A stretch of 64,000 nt of DNA. It comes from Metallyticus violacea. Its lineage: Eukaryota; Arthropoda; Insecta; Mantodea; Metallyticidae. Below are positions 45,470 to 58,090 of this stretch, piece after piece. Below the pieces are notes generated by a model, which saw only the letters and a list, made by a program, of their open reading frames with translations, was not told the origin of the DNA and did not search any database. Location: the NCBI GenBank assembly GCA_030762175.1, contig CM060846.1:185620041-185684040 (forward strand). Reading direction: 5' to 3'. Within the stretch, counting starts at the first letter, position 1. Every line of letters starts with the position of its first letter. The translations under genes were made by a program, and so were the position numbers.

Positions 45470-46640
45470 AATATTTTTTTTTCCACCTCAAGATTTCATT
45501 TACTGGAAGAGGAACAAATGAGTGCATTATAGATAAATTGTGACTGTTTTGACATTGTAATCATTTAATTGTATATAACAATTGTATGATGAGTCAAACA
45601 ACATACTCTTATTGCTATATTTATTTGTTTCTAACATTTTGAACTAGTTCCAAGAACCTTTTGTTTATATCATCAGCTAACTGACCACTGTTTACTGATG
45701 ATGGGAACAAATTCTTCAAGAAACTAGCTCTAAATATTATGAGCAAGTAAGAGGAGCAATAAGAATGTGCAGTTTTAATCAATCATATAGTGATATTATT
45801 ATATGATTAGCTCCATTGGACAAGTTCTAAATAATATTTCTAGATGATAATCATCATTTATACCAAGCCCTCTTAAGAAACACTTATGAAATTAAATAAC
45901 CATTATGGAACCAATATAGTTTGCAAGATCATTGTATGTTTTATGCTACAGTTTTTGATGTTATTAATAATGTTAATGGTGATGATAATAATCAAAGAAA
46001 TGTCTAAAAATATTTTTATATGTCTTGTTGATGTGTAAAAGTTGTAGATTAGTTGTGAGCTAAAGTTCGCATTATTTGCCTCACTTATAATTTAATATAT
46101 TTTTGAGAGATAGAAATAGAACAAAATATGGATGCAATCTCCCCATATGCATAACATTTATTACAGAAGTTGTTGTGTTGTTATTGCTGATTACATTTGT
46201 TTAAGCATTTATAAGTATGGCATCAGTTATATTAATCTTTGTTGTGACCTATCAATTTCCGTAAGGAGTAGTAATGTTTATCAAAAACTTATTTCATTAA
46301 GAAATGTTTATACTGATAGGACATTCTTCATTTGTATATAGTTACAGTTTTTTACCTATGTGTCAAGGTAACATTTCATAAAACTTTAATCAATATTCTT
46401 AAATTATAAATGCTAATTGGAATTTGTACAGTAAATTCAATCATGTAATTCAAGTTATAGCACAATTTAGTCAAACAAAATGCTTTTATTGCTCCACATA
46501 CTTTTATGTAACTGTAGAACAAGTTTCATGTAACGTTGTTCACATCATCAGCTAGTAAGTGTATATTTTGTTATGCTGTGGGAATGTATATTTTGCTCTG
46601 GTGGAGGTATGATGAACTTAAGGTTTATGTTTTCATCCCC
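45470..46640 (+). repeat. Module M0, copy C
   Basis: Partner of 37480-38700, including the hammerhead-type palindrome at its start and the half-palindrome at its end. Confidence 0.7.
45586..45790. repeat. Hammerhead-type palindrome in M0, copy C
   Basis: CTTATTGCTATATTTATTTG on the left mirrors the AAGTAAGAGGAGCAATAAG end on the right, meeting near 45690. The + strand at 45695-45730 shows CTGATGA, a hairpin-forming GGGAACAAATTCTTC, GAAAC and GCTC, the best-kept core among the M0 palindromes. Confidence 0.6.
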
Positions 46641-47590
46641 AAAAGACTCAAAGTTTACTAAACTATCTTTGTATTTGTACATGTATAATTTTTTTCCCAT
46701 GTTTATTGAATATGTCGTGGTAGTCTATTTGGAAATGAAATGCTACAGCTGATATCTCTATTTCCTTATATTTGATATTCCTTAAATGTTCTTCTAATCA
46801 TGTGTCTATGTTTCTGCTTTATTCCAATAAATTTTTTTAACATCCTGAACCACTTATTTTATTAAAACCTGCTTTTTTCCTGTGGAAAACACTATTTAAC
46901 AATGTCTATCAGAATATTTTTGACATTAAATCTGTTTAGGGACTAACCTAATATTAAAATGTTTAAGAATGTTCTGAAACTTATCATCACATATTATCCA
47001 TGGGCTACAAAAAATTTCAGAATATTATTAAAGATTTTAATATCAGATTAGCCCAAATAAATGGATTTAATGTCAAAAATCTCCTGATAGATAATGTTAA
47101 TGACAATATTATACAGGAGAAAAAATCAGGATTTCACAATACAAGCAAGCTCTCAAGAATATGAAAAAATCTACATTCTAAACACAAAGAGAAAATTAGG
47201 CACGTTGTTAAAAGAATATTTCAAAATAAAATACGAGTAAATAGAGAAATTAGCAGTAGCATTTCATTTCTGGACAGAAAACCATGAAATAATGAATAAA
47301 GCAAAATTTTGAATTTGTTAAATTATATACAGAATTAGCAACTTGGGAAAAAATCTATATACACAAATTCAAAGACAGTTTAATGAACTTGAATACATCT
47401 GGGGATGAAAACATAAACTTTAACTTATTCACACCTCCTCTACAGCAGAATACACATTTCCACATCATAACTAGGTATGCAGCAGTTGACTTTCTAGCTG
47501 ACAATGAAAATTAGGATTTTTAGATCCGGTTTTATATTTATAGACAAATAATGAGTGTTGAAAGTGTTTAGTTTGACTCATTCATATTAT
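46440..47590 (+). mobile_element. PLE-related element between inverted ends
   Basis: The half-palindrome at 46440-46640 is mirrored at about 47395-47590, so the two form the inverted ends of a 1.15-kb element. Its interior near 47250 encodes a decayed AVAFHFWTENHEI, the C-terminal Penelope segment also seen at 24240. This shows that the palindromic elements and the PLEs belong together: the same ends flank PLE coding sequence here and nothing in the short palindromes. Confidence 0.55.
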
Positions 47591-47999
47591 GATTTGAATC
47601 ATTTTTAACTTCACATTTGTAATTCTTTAACAATCTATGCTCTTGGTTGTCATAAATTTAGTTCATTTTTCATAATTTATTGTAAACATCATAACTCTGT
47701 AGAGGCATAAGCATGCTAATTATTTTTATTAACCTGAAAGCCTGTCTGCTGGTCATTTTAGATTGGAAATTTAGTAAGTATTTTTTTGCATGCTTTTGAA
47801 GGATAATATCTTTGTTAAATTTGGTAAAGAATTATTTTCCCATGTAAGATGACTTTGAATGGGAGGAAATTTAGTATGGCATATAGGTACTAACATTGAT
47901 AAATATATAAGAACTATGAGGGCACTAGAAATTCCTCTTGCTAATTACGCACACAAAGAAGGTATTAGGTGATGCTGTACTTCATTAACTTATTAATTT

Positions 48000-49300
48000 A
48001 TCACAATTTGTTGCAAGTACATTTGCTCTCATTTTAACTAGTATTATAAAATAAAGAAGACTGCTCCCTAAAATACCCATGTGTGTAAAAATTACAAACA
48101 TAACAGTAGAAAAATTGAAAATTACAAAATTTTATATAGAATGAAACTTCAAGTTCAAAAGAAATAATGACCAGCAAAACACTGATTTGGCTATGGGTAA
48201 TATGCATTCTCCATTTATTGCAAATTTATTTATGAGTACAGTAGAAACACTCATTACAAATGCATTTTCACTTTGCTTTAAATCATATTAGTTTGGTGGA
48301 TGACTCAATTTTTAATAGTATCAATAACAAGGAAGGTGTACCCTAAAATTATAATATCTCCAAGACCATGGTATTAAGTTCACTATAATAGTGGGAGAAG
48401 AAGGATGATTGCCCTTTAAAGACCTGAAAATCTATAGGAGAAATAGCATAATTTTGTTTGATATATATAGGAAATCTATGTGTACATATAATCATAATAA
48501 AGAGAAATAGTTTCAAGCTTATATCCCATCCACATGTTATTATAAATTGCCTTACTTATAGATTCCTAAACATCCTACTGGACAAGAAAGAATATGCAGC
48601 ATAACACCAGTGCATTATCAAGAATTCCTTCAACAATGGATTCAACAGTTCATTGGTATAATATAAGATCAGACATTTCAAAAGAATAAAAGATATTAAA
48701 AACACCACTACTCTCTCCATGATAAAGAAGGACTCAAATTTCAAAAAATGCTCATACTCTCCATTTACAAACTGGGCTTTTTACAAATTTTTAAAAAAAA
48801 TGATAACATGTTGGCGGCACAAGATAAATTTTAAAATCTGAATCTTTTCAACATCACCATAAAAGATGTATTCTGTCCAAAGGAAATGCTGAAGTGTATC
48901 ACATAGGTTTTCCAACACACACAGACGTACTTATGTGTGTGTGTATATATATATGTGCAGAACAATAACAAATATGGATACATTAATGAAAGAACACTTT
49001 AGAAATATAAACATAAAAAGCAATAGTTACAGATCCTTTTTGGACTGGAATCATTATCTCTGAAAAGACACCAAACTGTGTAATCTACTAACAATCCCAG
49101 GGAATTAACAATATGGGAAAATATTTTCATTTTAAAGAATGAGCATCATATTATGATTTTTGAAATCCCACTATTGGACTTCCTGTTTCTATGTATATTG
49201 GGATCCACTGGAGGTCATAACATCTAACCTGCCAAGATTAATCAATACCCAACAGAAGATGAAAGGGAATGCTCTGGAAACATGTTCTGATAAATTTATC
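48000..49300 (+). pseudogene. Decayed Penelope-like element
   Basis: Near 48195 the + strand reads GLAMGNMHSPFIANLFM, Penelope RT motif B, followed by an aberrant motif C region. 48500-48950 resembles the RT-endonuclease linker. Near 48990 KEHFRNI marks the GIY-YIG end. A weak hammerhead-like end (GAAGATG...GGAAACATGTTC) lies at about 49255-49290. Frames are broken throughout. Confidence 0.6.
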
Positions 49301-49899
49301 AGTTACTGAAGTATAGTGTCACCTAATATTGACCTCTTTATGTATATAATCAATCAGCTTAAATATTTTAGACTTCTATTAAATGTACAATTCTTATTAA
49401 GTGTTCAATTTATTTGGCCAGTTGAATATGCTAATAATATTAAAACCTAAAAAATGTATTACATTTAAATGACTGATGCTATTGCAGTTTATGAATAGCT
49501 GAAGTTAAGAATGTATTCCATTTTGTAGCTAAAGATAATTAATACATATTTGTTAGTATTTATATTTGAAAAATAATTTGCAACTTCTGAATTATTGTTT
49601 AGAAACAATTCTAGAGTGTGTAAATTATGATGATATTTGGCAAGTGTAGCACTATCTGCATAAAAAATTGGGTCATAACAAAGTTATTTGACTTTTGAAT
49701 GTTGTATAAATTGAGAAGGAAAAGTAGCAGCCGATAAGATGGACACTGGAGGAGCACCAGGTTTAATTTTTTTTGGGTTGATGCAACTATCCCTATTATT
49801 AATATCTATAGATAGGAATTGTTTCCTATTTCATATATAACATTTCATTAAGTCATGGCTTAGTCCTTGGAAACCCAATTTATATAACCTTGGCATTAT

Positions 49900-50590
49900 T
49901 TAACTTCATTTCAATGTGATCAAACGATTAGTTAAACCATAAAAAACACAGCAAATTAAATTGCTACTTAAATTTCTTCTATAATCCTTCTCATAAACAT
50001 GGAATAATGTTAGTAGCAAAAAAGCATTTATAATATCTAGAATTTAATAGGTTGCATAGTAAAAGATTCCATGCCAACAAAACAAAAATCAGGAATTGAT
50101 TAAATTGAATGGGCAGATTGTGATTAGAGGTGCATGGCAAAAATGAAGAGAAATTTGGAGAATAGAACACTTTGAGAATATTCATTTAAAGCAGCTTGTA
50201 AATCAGCAATAGTAGCCCACTTTTGGATAAAAAATTGTGAATTTAAATCAGAGGTTAAGCTGCTTGAAACAACTTCATAAACTATTGTGTCCATCCACTT
50301 TAGAATAAAAATTTCATCTTAAAAAATAAAAAACACTAAATAAATTTTGATTTTCATCCTTTGATGAACTTGGCAAGTTCCTACTAGAACCAATAGACAC
50401 TGCCACTGGAGCATTCTGGTATCCAGCTTCCATTTCTATTAGCATCAACAGCTATTGATAGGAGGAAATGCATCTGAAACACATCCTAGTTTAAAGTAAG
50501 TGAAGTTAATGTGAACATGTTGATTACAATAGAACAGGATATACTACCACTCCATTGTCTATAGCATCCTAAGTACAGTTTATTTAATTG
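49900..50590 (+). pseudogene. Penelope-like 3' fragment joined to M1
   Basis: Matches the end of the PLE arm at 24000-24600: the NVSS/KK segment, the decayed FWIKNCEF segment near 50220, the AATTTC...CCTTTGATGAACTTGGCAA tract and the tail ACCACTCCATTG. The hammerhead region (50445-50490) is reduced to GAAACACATCC with an imperfect core. The tail continues directly into M1, as it does at 7740, so the PLE insertion predates the M1 duplication. Confidence 0.6.
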
Positions 50591-51780
50591 CTTATTGCCA
50601 TTACTATGGACTTATTTCTTGTAAATCCATTTAATTCTTCACCATCAGCTTAAACGTTTTTCAATATTTTGTTAATCTATTATCCATTAATACACCAGTA
50701 TTTTGTACATTGCTGGTAGAATGGAAACAGATGTGTAAATATTAGGGATCAAGAATGGGTACACTTAAAATGCAGTTTTTAGTAATTGACAACAGAGGGA
50801 GGACTAATTCTCTGCTAAATTTTTTGAAACTGTTATTTATACATTATCAATACCAGGTAATTATATAATTTTTATATTTTCCTACATGTTTGTTGCAACA
50901 CGTTAAGCTGTCTACTAATTTTTATCATAGAACAGAGTTGTTCCTGGTTCCCAAAGTATTTGTATTGCTAGTATTTCTAAATTCAGCTTACACCAAGTGT
51001 TCATGCTGAATATTAGCTATGTCCTGTGGATTATTTATATTTTTGTTTACATTATTAATAAGAATATGTATATGTGTCATTGATGTAGTACTGTTTCTAA
51101 TTTCAAATATTAATTTCTAACTGATTTTGATAGCATTATTAACATTAATCCTCATAAACTTCTGAATAGTTTTGTTCACAGTACATTTTATAGGTTCTTG
51201 AACAGATTCAATTGAATCTAAAGTTTTTATTGATATTATATGATGCCAGTGAACTTGCAATGACTAGTTAGTTCCTAATTTCATTATTATGAAAATTATC
51301 CAATATATTTCCATTATATATAATTCTAGACATTAGTATATTTTATAAATTTTTGGTACACATTAATGCAGTATTTTGAAACTGGTAAAAATAATGTAAT
51401 TATTCAATTATTAGCACTTTTGTCTATTTAATACTCTTAGGCTTCACTTATTAATACTAACTAAGAATAATTAATTGCTTTACTGTATTAGTTCCGACAA
51501 GAAATTAATTTTAAATTTACAGTATTGCAAATAAAATTTTTGGATCCATTTTCTTTTAATCCTGCAGCATTGACATATTTTACTATATGAATATAATGCA
51601 TGAGAATGTCACCTGACATACTATAGCTGGTATAAAATGTGCAGATCCATATTCAAAATATATTTATTTACTTATTCAATACTAAGCAATATGCAAAAGA
51701 AATATATGTGTGTAGCTTCTGGCCTGAGCCACATCTCAGACTATATTATATTTAATAGAGCTATGTAATTATTAAGTTGA

Positions 51781-51945
51781 TCAGTAGTGAACTATAAAAT
51801 CACCACTAGTCTTCCATTTTTCACTGGCCAGTATTCCTGTCTTCAGATGGTCAGAAGGCCAAAACACTGTCCATTCTTCAATAACAGAAGCTGCACCTAT
51901 GGCAGTCCAGGGGCAAATCTCCCCAAAATTTTCTCCCATTCTCAT
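51781..51945 (-). pseudogene. Candidate exon in M1 (copy C)
   Basis: Open frame MRMGENFGEICPWTA... with VIEEWTVFWPS and LASEKWKTSGD, the partner of 9074-9232. A good acceptor (TTATATTTTAG at 51949) lies immediately upstream. Confidence 0.35.
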
Positions 51946-51948
51946 ATG

Positions 51949-52031
51949 CTAAAATATAAATAATTATATTCGTCATATACATTTTAACGTATATTTACTA
52001 TCAAATTGCAAGATATCTTAGATATACTCAC
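51949..52031 (-). other. Candidate 83-bp intron between the two M1 exons
   Basis: On the minus strand GTGAGTATAT...ATTTATATTTTAG: canonical donor, T-rich tract and AG. The length is normal for a short arthropod intron. The phase it would impose does not keep the longest downstream frame open, which weakens the case. Confidence 0.3.
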
Positions 52032-52212
52032 AAGTTACATTGGTGCTAAAACATATTTTGCCAAGGTTCTTCATTCCATTAGCTTTGTGTTGACTCTCCA
52101 TGAGATCGATAATCGCCACCAAAGAACAAGATGGTTTAATAAGCTTGAACTCAATTTTAATAACATTTCTCCACTGTTGGCATAAATGTGAATGCTCTCT
52201 AACATCTGTCAT
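52018..52212 (-). pseudogene. Second candidate exon in M1 (copy C)
   Basis: Open frame with HLCQQWRNVIKIEFKLIKPS and ANGMKNLGKICF, partner of 9300-9510; ends at donor GTGAGT (52031-52026). Confidence 0.35.
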
Positions 52213-52429
52213 TTCTATTATTCAATTTTCAAGTATGGTGGTAAATGCTCAAATGAACTTCTGATGACTGTGATAGCCTCTGTAAAACTGGATATAACGA
52301 CCATGTTATATTTTGATCCTTTGATAGAATTTCTGTTTAGTGTATAAGGTTCTTCATATTCAGAAAAATACTCTTCACTGTTTGATGTATTTGTTTGAGG
52401 ATCAAATCAAATAAATTAATCATTTAGTT

Positions 52430-55110
52430 TATTATGCTTTCTAAGTCAATAACAATTTCTTTTCTTCTGAAGCACATTTAGGGAGCCAGTTATTTTGTTT
52501 ATCTTTTTTATTAAGGTAGGCAATGAAAAAAAATGGCTCTTTATACAGTATTTGGTTGGCAAAATTTTTATTAATTTGTTAATCCAAAGCAAAGATAAAA
52601 TTTCCGCCGGTAATAATAGGAACACAATTTTTGAGGGCCAATATTTTTTATTTTATTATATATATTTTTTTCAGCTAGGCTACAATGGGCAGCCAATTTT
52701 TATTCTAAGGTTAAGATAGACAGTGAAAAACTTTTTTCTTCTAAAACATTAAAGGACAGAATTTTATTTTAAGACAAAGCAATCTTCTGATTTAATGATG
52801 GGCAGAGATGTACTTATTTGTTTTTTCCAAAACATGGAGAGACAGCTTGAAAAAAAAAAGGCAATGATGGGTAACCATTTATATATATATATTTTTTTTT
52901 TCCTAAGGCAGGAGAATTAACAATGGATTTTTGTTGTTTTTTGCTTTGAGGCATTAATAGTTATCAGTTTTACTTTTTTTTTTTCTAATGCAAAGGTAGT
53001 GAGTCAAAAATTATTTTTTCTCCTTAGGCAATGATTGGCAGTCAATTATTTTTCCAATGCAAAGAATGGCACTCTATTTTCTCTTCTAAGATAATGATTG
53101 GAGGGCTCAAAATTGTTTTTTGCTCATCAGACAATGTTGGCAGCCAATTATATTTTTATTCTAAAGCATTGGTACTCAGCATATTTTATTTGTTCTCTTC
53201 ATGTAATATTAGGTAGCAAATTATTTCCTTTCTTTTTCTAAGATGTTGATAAGAAACTGGATTTTTGGATTTTTTTTGTTTGAGGTAATGATGGGCACCC
53301 AATTATATTCTTTTTTTTTTCTTCCCATGAGCAAAGAGAGGCAAAAAAACATTCACTTTCTTCATGGGGTAATGCTAGGCATCCAAGGTTCTAAATTTTG
53401 CTCTAATATAAGACAGGCAGCTGAAATTAATGTTTTTCCCTTTAGGAGCCTTCAAATCAAATATTTTTTTTCTAAGGGAAAGATAAGCATTTAATTTTTT
53501 CCTTTCCTAAGGAAATAACATGTTGTATTGAGGAAAGGGTAAGCACCCTTTTTTTTTTTCTTTTGCTTACTACATCAATAATGGAGAGCCAAATTTGTTA
53601 TTTATTTCCAAGGCAAGGATAGGCAACTGATAAAAATTTATGTTCTTCTGAAGCAATGATTGGCAGCCAAATATTTTTGTTCGTTTATTAGGCAATTACA
53701 GGCAAGGGATATCCTCTTTTTTTCTTTCTCTTCTTCTTAGGCAATTATATCACTTTTTTCTAAAACAAGGCTAAGCAAGCATTTTTTTTTTTTTTCCAGG
53801 GAATGATGCGCAGGCAATCCTGTGTTTTTTCTAAACTGGCAAATAGAAAAAAAAACTTCTGATTAGGCAATGCTGGGCAGCCATTAATTTTATTTACTTT
53901 TTTTTCTAAATTAAATATAGTGAGTAAAATAATTTTTTTCTCCTAAGCCAATGATGGACAACCAAATATTTAATTATTTTTTCTATGGAAAATATAGGTA
54001 GTCAAATTGTTTTCTTTTGAAACAATTAATGCAGCCAATTGTTATTTTTTTTTCTAAGCTGAAAATAGCCAGCAGAAAACCAAGTGTATTTCTCTTGCTG
54101 CAATAATGCCAGACAATTATATATGTTTTCTGAAGCAAGGATAGGAAGCCAATGAAAAAAATCTGCATGAGCCAATATTGAGAATACAAAAGGATTTTTT
54201 TTTAGATAAAACAGGCAGTGGAATATTATTATTTAATTTTTATTATCCTAAGGCAGCGATAGGCTGTAAATAATTTTATTTCTCTTCTAAAGCTACAAAG
54301 TGATAAGATAATGTCTTTTTTTCCTTACGGAATGATGGGTGGCAAACTATATTCTTTATCTAAGGTAAGAGTAAACAGCAGAGAGAAAAAGAAATTCCTG
54401 AGCGAATAATTGGCAGTAAAATATTTTATTGTTTTTCATAGGCGATTATAGGCAGTTGAAAAAAATTATCCTAGGGCAAGGTTGGCCAGCCATTTATTCA
54501 TTTTTTTAAAGGTGAAGATAGGCAGCCCAAAATTTTTGTCTTTTTGGAAGCAATGATCGGCACCTAATCATTCCATTATTTTACCTAAGTCTAAAATATG
54601 CAAACAATTATATTTTTTTTTTTCTCTCCTCAGGCAATAGTGGGCAAAATATTCTTTTCTAAGGCAAAGATATGCAGCCGAGAAAATCGTTTTCTCCTGT
54701 GGCAATTATTGTCAGTCAAAATGTTGTTCTTTAATTAAGGCAATTATATGCAGCTGAAAAAATGCCTTTCCTGTAACAATTTTGATAAAAAAATTCTTTT
54801 ATCTATTTTTTTTCTATGGCAAGTATAAGTAGACAAACAATTTTTTTTCTGTTGAGGAAATGATGTGAAGTCAATTTTTTTTTCTAAGGTGGGGTAAGCA
54901 GTTGAAATGGAATATTTTTTCGTCACAAGACAATAATGACCGGCCAATTATGGCATTTATTATTTTTTGAGTCAAAGGAAAACAGACAAAATTCCCGAGG
55001 CAATAATGGGCAACTGAAAATTTAATAATGTTTTTCTAAGATAAATGTATCGAGTCAAAAACATACTTTTTCTCCTGAGGCAATGATGGGCAGACAATAA
55101 TTGAATCGAT
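52430..55110 (+). repeat. Module A, copy C
   Basis: Third T-tract/GGCAATGATGGGCAGCC array; closest to copy A by eye (for example the TTTTTATTAAGGTAGGCAATG start). Confidence 0.8.
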
Positions 55111-55211
55111 CATTTAAAAAATTCATGAGCCACAAAAGTAAATTTTAAAGCAGAAGGAAAAAACCTTGCACAGTATAAAAAGCTGATTATTTATTCACAT
55201 CTCAGTTCCTG

Positions 55212-55498
55212 TTTTTTTTTTTTTTGAGTAGTGTTTAACGCCCGTTTTCACTACTGAGGCACCACAGGCGGTGGACACTGATGATACATGAAATGAAATG
55301 ATAAATTGGGAAAGGATTTTTTTTAAGGAAGGAAGCGTTCCAGGCCTAAGTTTAGGTACCTCCCCGGCATTTGCCAGTTATAAAGACTGAGGAAAACCTG
55401 GAAAAAACCCAGTCAGGGAGAACGGTCCTGGCGGGATTCGAACCGCAGACCTCCCGCTCACGAGTCCGTGCCTTAACGACCTCGGCCACCCGTGGCGG
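55212..55498 (-). mobile_element. tRNA-derived SINE with 12-bp target duplication
   Basis: Minus-strand orientation: the head at the right end has A-box GGCCGAGGTCG and B-box GGTTCGAATCC, followed by a tRNA-unrelated body and an A tail (T run at 55212-55225). TCTCAGTTCCTG flanks it at 55200-55211 and 55499-55510, a clear target duplication that shows L1-type retroposition. A second copy is at 62171-62467. Confidence 0.88.
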
Positions 55499-55869
55499 TC
55501 TCAGTTCCTGTGATTATATATAAAGTAATATACAGCAGTGTATGTTTCCACTTTAAATTTTATTGTTAGTACAAAAGTGAATATTCAAACTGCACACTGA
55601 AGTCGTTTTTACAGTGTACAGTGTACATGACAAATAATTTGATTTATTTAAGGACGCTCTTTAACATCTCAGATCAGTCTATGACAAATAAATGAGAGCT
55701 ATGGAGTGAGAAACATGTTTTCATTATAAAAATAATTAAATGTGCCAGAATACAGAATCGCATAACACTGTTAATATTTTATGCACCATTTGATCAATAT
55801 ACTTACACATCATATTGAAAACACAGCACAATAAACCTCGTTGGACTTCTTATCTTATGGTTTGATTTA

Positions 55870-56035
55870 TTTACGGACGCTCTTTAACATCTCACGTCAT
55901 CAGCGCTCCATTTAATGCAGGGAGTGAAACTGCATATAAAGTTCGCTCAGAGACCTCTAATTTCATGATTGAGGTTCTTTTTCGTGCAGCAAATCTACGA
56001 CACGGGAACAATGGCTTTACCTTCCTTCCGAACTA
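55870..56035 (+). repeat. Dispersed repeat, copy 2
   Basis: Partner of 31535-31700; a short piece of the same family precedes it at 55640-55675. Confidence 0.7.
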
Positions 56036-56340
56036 CATGATTGGAGTAAGTTCTTTTTTAAAACATATATTTTTCACCAGTAATATCTTCAAACTACACC
56101 ATTTTTTAGATTGGAGTATATTTAAAAAAAACAAAAACAAATACACATACTTTTTGCATTTTACACCATTAGCTTTTAACAAATACTGTTAGTATTTCAA
56201 TCAATGTTTGACTATGTATATTTTAATTTCCGAGGTATCGATTTGATCTGCACACTCCCCGCATTTGGGTTGTCTTCAGCGTCGTCGATTTTTGAGCCTT
56301 CGTCGTCCTCGAACATCCGCTCAGTAAGCGGAAGTGTTCA

Positions 56341-57040
56341 TCACGCGTAGACTAAATGAGGTTCCTCTTCTTTTTCTTCGTGCATGTGCAAGACGCTGGC
56401 CATGACGTTCGCATTTGCGTTCGTGCACTCCAGGACGTTGACGCAGCCGCGTCTGTTGACGCACTGATCAAGAATAGGATCCTCGCTCTCCCATATGGAG
56501 ACGGTGAATCTGACATCGTTTTTGCTGTGGGGATTCATCAGCGTCGTCCTAAAGCCGACGTGCAGCGCTGCGGGATTAGAAGACCTATTGTCGGGTTTCT
56601 TGAGGTTTATGTATACACATTTATCTTGAAAGTCTCGAGGATCGATCTTCGTGGAGACTATCTAGAAGGGACAGTCGGGCCTGCCGGCCGCGAACTCCAA
56701 CTTTATCCAGATGTCGTTCCCTCCATCGATCGGCTCCGTGACGGGGATTATGCTCGAGGTCATGCTGGACGACGGAGGAGGAGGAGAAGATGAAGAAGAA
56801 GAAGAAGAAGAAGAAGAAGAAGAAGAAGAAGAAGAAGACGGTATTTCCCTGCAGTCTTCCTCTGCTTCGCTGTAGGGACACTGCGCGTTTCCCCGGTAGC
56901 ACTTGCCGCAAAGGCACTGAGGCAGCTAATGCTTGCACAGGGGATGGGGCACAGCATCTGGGAGAATGTGGTGGTGATGACGGTGAGGCGCCTACTCCGC
57001 GCGCTGGAAGGAAAGCATGTGCCTTCTGTGACCGTTCGAC
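56341..57040 (-). pseudogene. Unrecognised Polinton-region ORF with Cys cluster and poly-Ser
   Basis: Coding-like, GC-rich pieces lie in three minus-strand frames. First comes a Cys-rich stretch near 56.90 kb (CLCGKCYRGNAQC), then a serine run made by TCT/TCC repeats (56792-56838), then a segment with NDIWIKLEFAAGRPDCPF. Last is an open piece, 56538-56341, ending in EEPHLVYA. The higher GC and coherent residue pattern indicate a decayed gene. Function unknown; the Cys cluster may bind zinc. Confidence 0.4.
56792..56838 (+). repeat. (GAA)n microsatellite
   Basis: About 15 GAA triplets; on the minus strand they would encode polyserine in the surrounding broken ORF. Confidence 0.95.
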
Positions 57041-57045
57041 AAAGG

Positions 57046-57362
57046 TTACTCGCCACCGTACGAAATTAGAAATTTATCGTCGTTGATAGCGTCGAACATC
57101 TCCGGAGCCAGTTTGTCGAATCTCGCTGGCAAAAACAACTCTCTACCGTCGATCTTCATAACCGTCTTTTTTCCAAACTCGTTTGGACTGACTTACTTTC
57201 CTCAGCGGGATAACCTTTGCCTATTTCTAGATTGCTCACCTTAATGGACGCTGAATATCTTTCCTCTCCTAACGCGTTTAGGCTTTCCAGCACCTCGTCG
57301 TTGCCGGCCTCTCCACAACTACTATTACTACTGCCGCCGCTGTTGTTTGTGTTGCCTTCCAT
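57046..57362 (-). pseudogene. Small Polinton-associated protein, possibly nucleic-acid binding
   Basis: 57362-57156 reads MEGNTNN..., a serine/glycine-rich start, then LNALGEERYSASIKVSNLEIGKGYP. In another frame 57180-57046 reads GKKTVMKIDGRELFLPARF and ends at a stop after YGGE. The beta-strand pattern with FLPARF resembles short OB-fold-like proteins common in insect Polintons; this is a weak match. A frameshift at about 57180 breaks the gene. Confidence 0.4.
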
Positions 57363-57847
57363 GGTTGATAACAGACTGGTTATATGTGCGTTTCTGCTGC
57401 TTCTGTATACGCTATCTCGACTTGAATCAGCAGCTTCATAACCCGGTGATATTACATAATGGGAGTTCAGAGTTTCGTTTAATCATAAGATGATTGTGTA
57501 AAAAATATCAAATTGGGTGAGCGTTTAGACAACGAGTATTATTCTTGATTAACGTTTGTTATTTGTTTTTCCTGTAATAGTTTAACAAGACGATTGTGCA
57601 AAAATAGCAAATTTTGTAATAATCCTGAGGTAGGGCACACGTAATGTGTATGGTGTACGTCGAATACGACCTGTTTTCAGGATTTTCAAAAGTATTGTTT
57701 ACTTAAGTATGTATGTAGAAATGAGATTTTTTACTTGGCTACATTCCTTGCTTCAATAATAAAAAAAATATCATAAGCAAGAGAATATAGTTTAATCAAG
57801 ATTTCTCATTCTCCTTGCATTAAAGATACAACGATAGAGGTATTTTT

Positions 57848-58090
57848 TTAGTGCTGCTGAAGAATAATATTAGGAGTGCCAAAAAATGTTTGACATCTAG
57901 TTATAACTCTTTGTTTAATTTTACGTTCCACTTTACGTTTTTTTTCTGTTATATTATTGCTGTTTAATTTTAATGCAGAATCAATATTGGTAATGCAAGT
58001 TATAAAGTATTTCCAGTCCTGTAAATTGTGTAAGTGAATACCGTGGTGTTTACCGAATATACCTATGGTGATACGGAGTTCGTAAGGCAC
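57848..58090 (-). CDS. Small basic ORF downstream of the protease
   Basis: About 80 codons, LRITIGIFGKHHGIHLHNL followed by a Lys/Arg-rich second half. No ATG in the first part: the frame opens after a 27-base poly(T) ending in CAG (minus strand), which could be a splice acceptor. The I-G-I-x-G-K-x-H-G-I pattern recalls a small conserved ORF of insect Polintons. Role unknown. Confidence 0.35.
   Translation of the reverse strand: MPYELRITIGIFGKHHGIHLHNLQDWKYFITCITNIDSALKLNSNNITEKKRKVERKIKQRVITRCQTFFGTPNIILQQH

Larger units (their letters stand above)
50500..52400 (+). repeat. Module M1, copy C
   Basis: Partner of 7740-9705; passes directly into module A at about 52430, whereas copy A has M2 and M3 in between. 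Confidence 0.75.

Noticed and set aside
56356..56793. 145-codon + strand ORF ending in polyarginine
   Set aside because: It is the complement of the minus-strand decayed gene with the serine run; the Arg run comes from the GAG/GAA repeat.
56790..57086. ORF beginning with polylysine
   Set aside because: Read-through of the (GAA)n microsatellite; residues downstream show no family.
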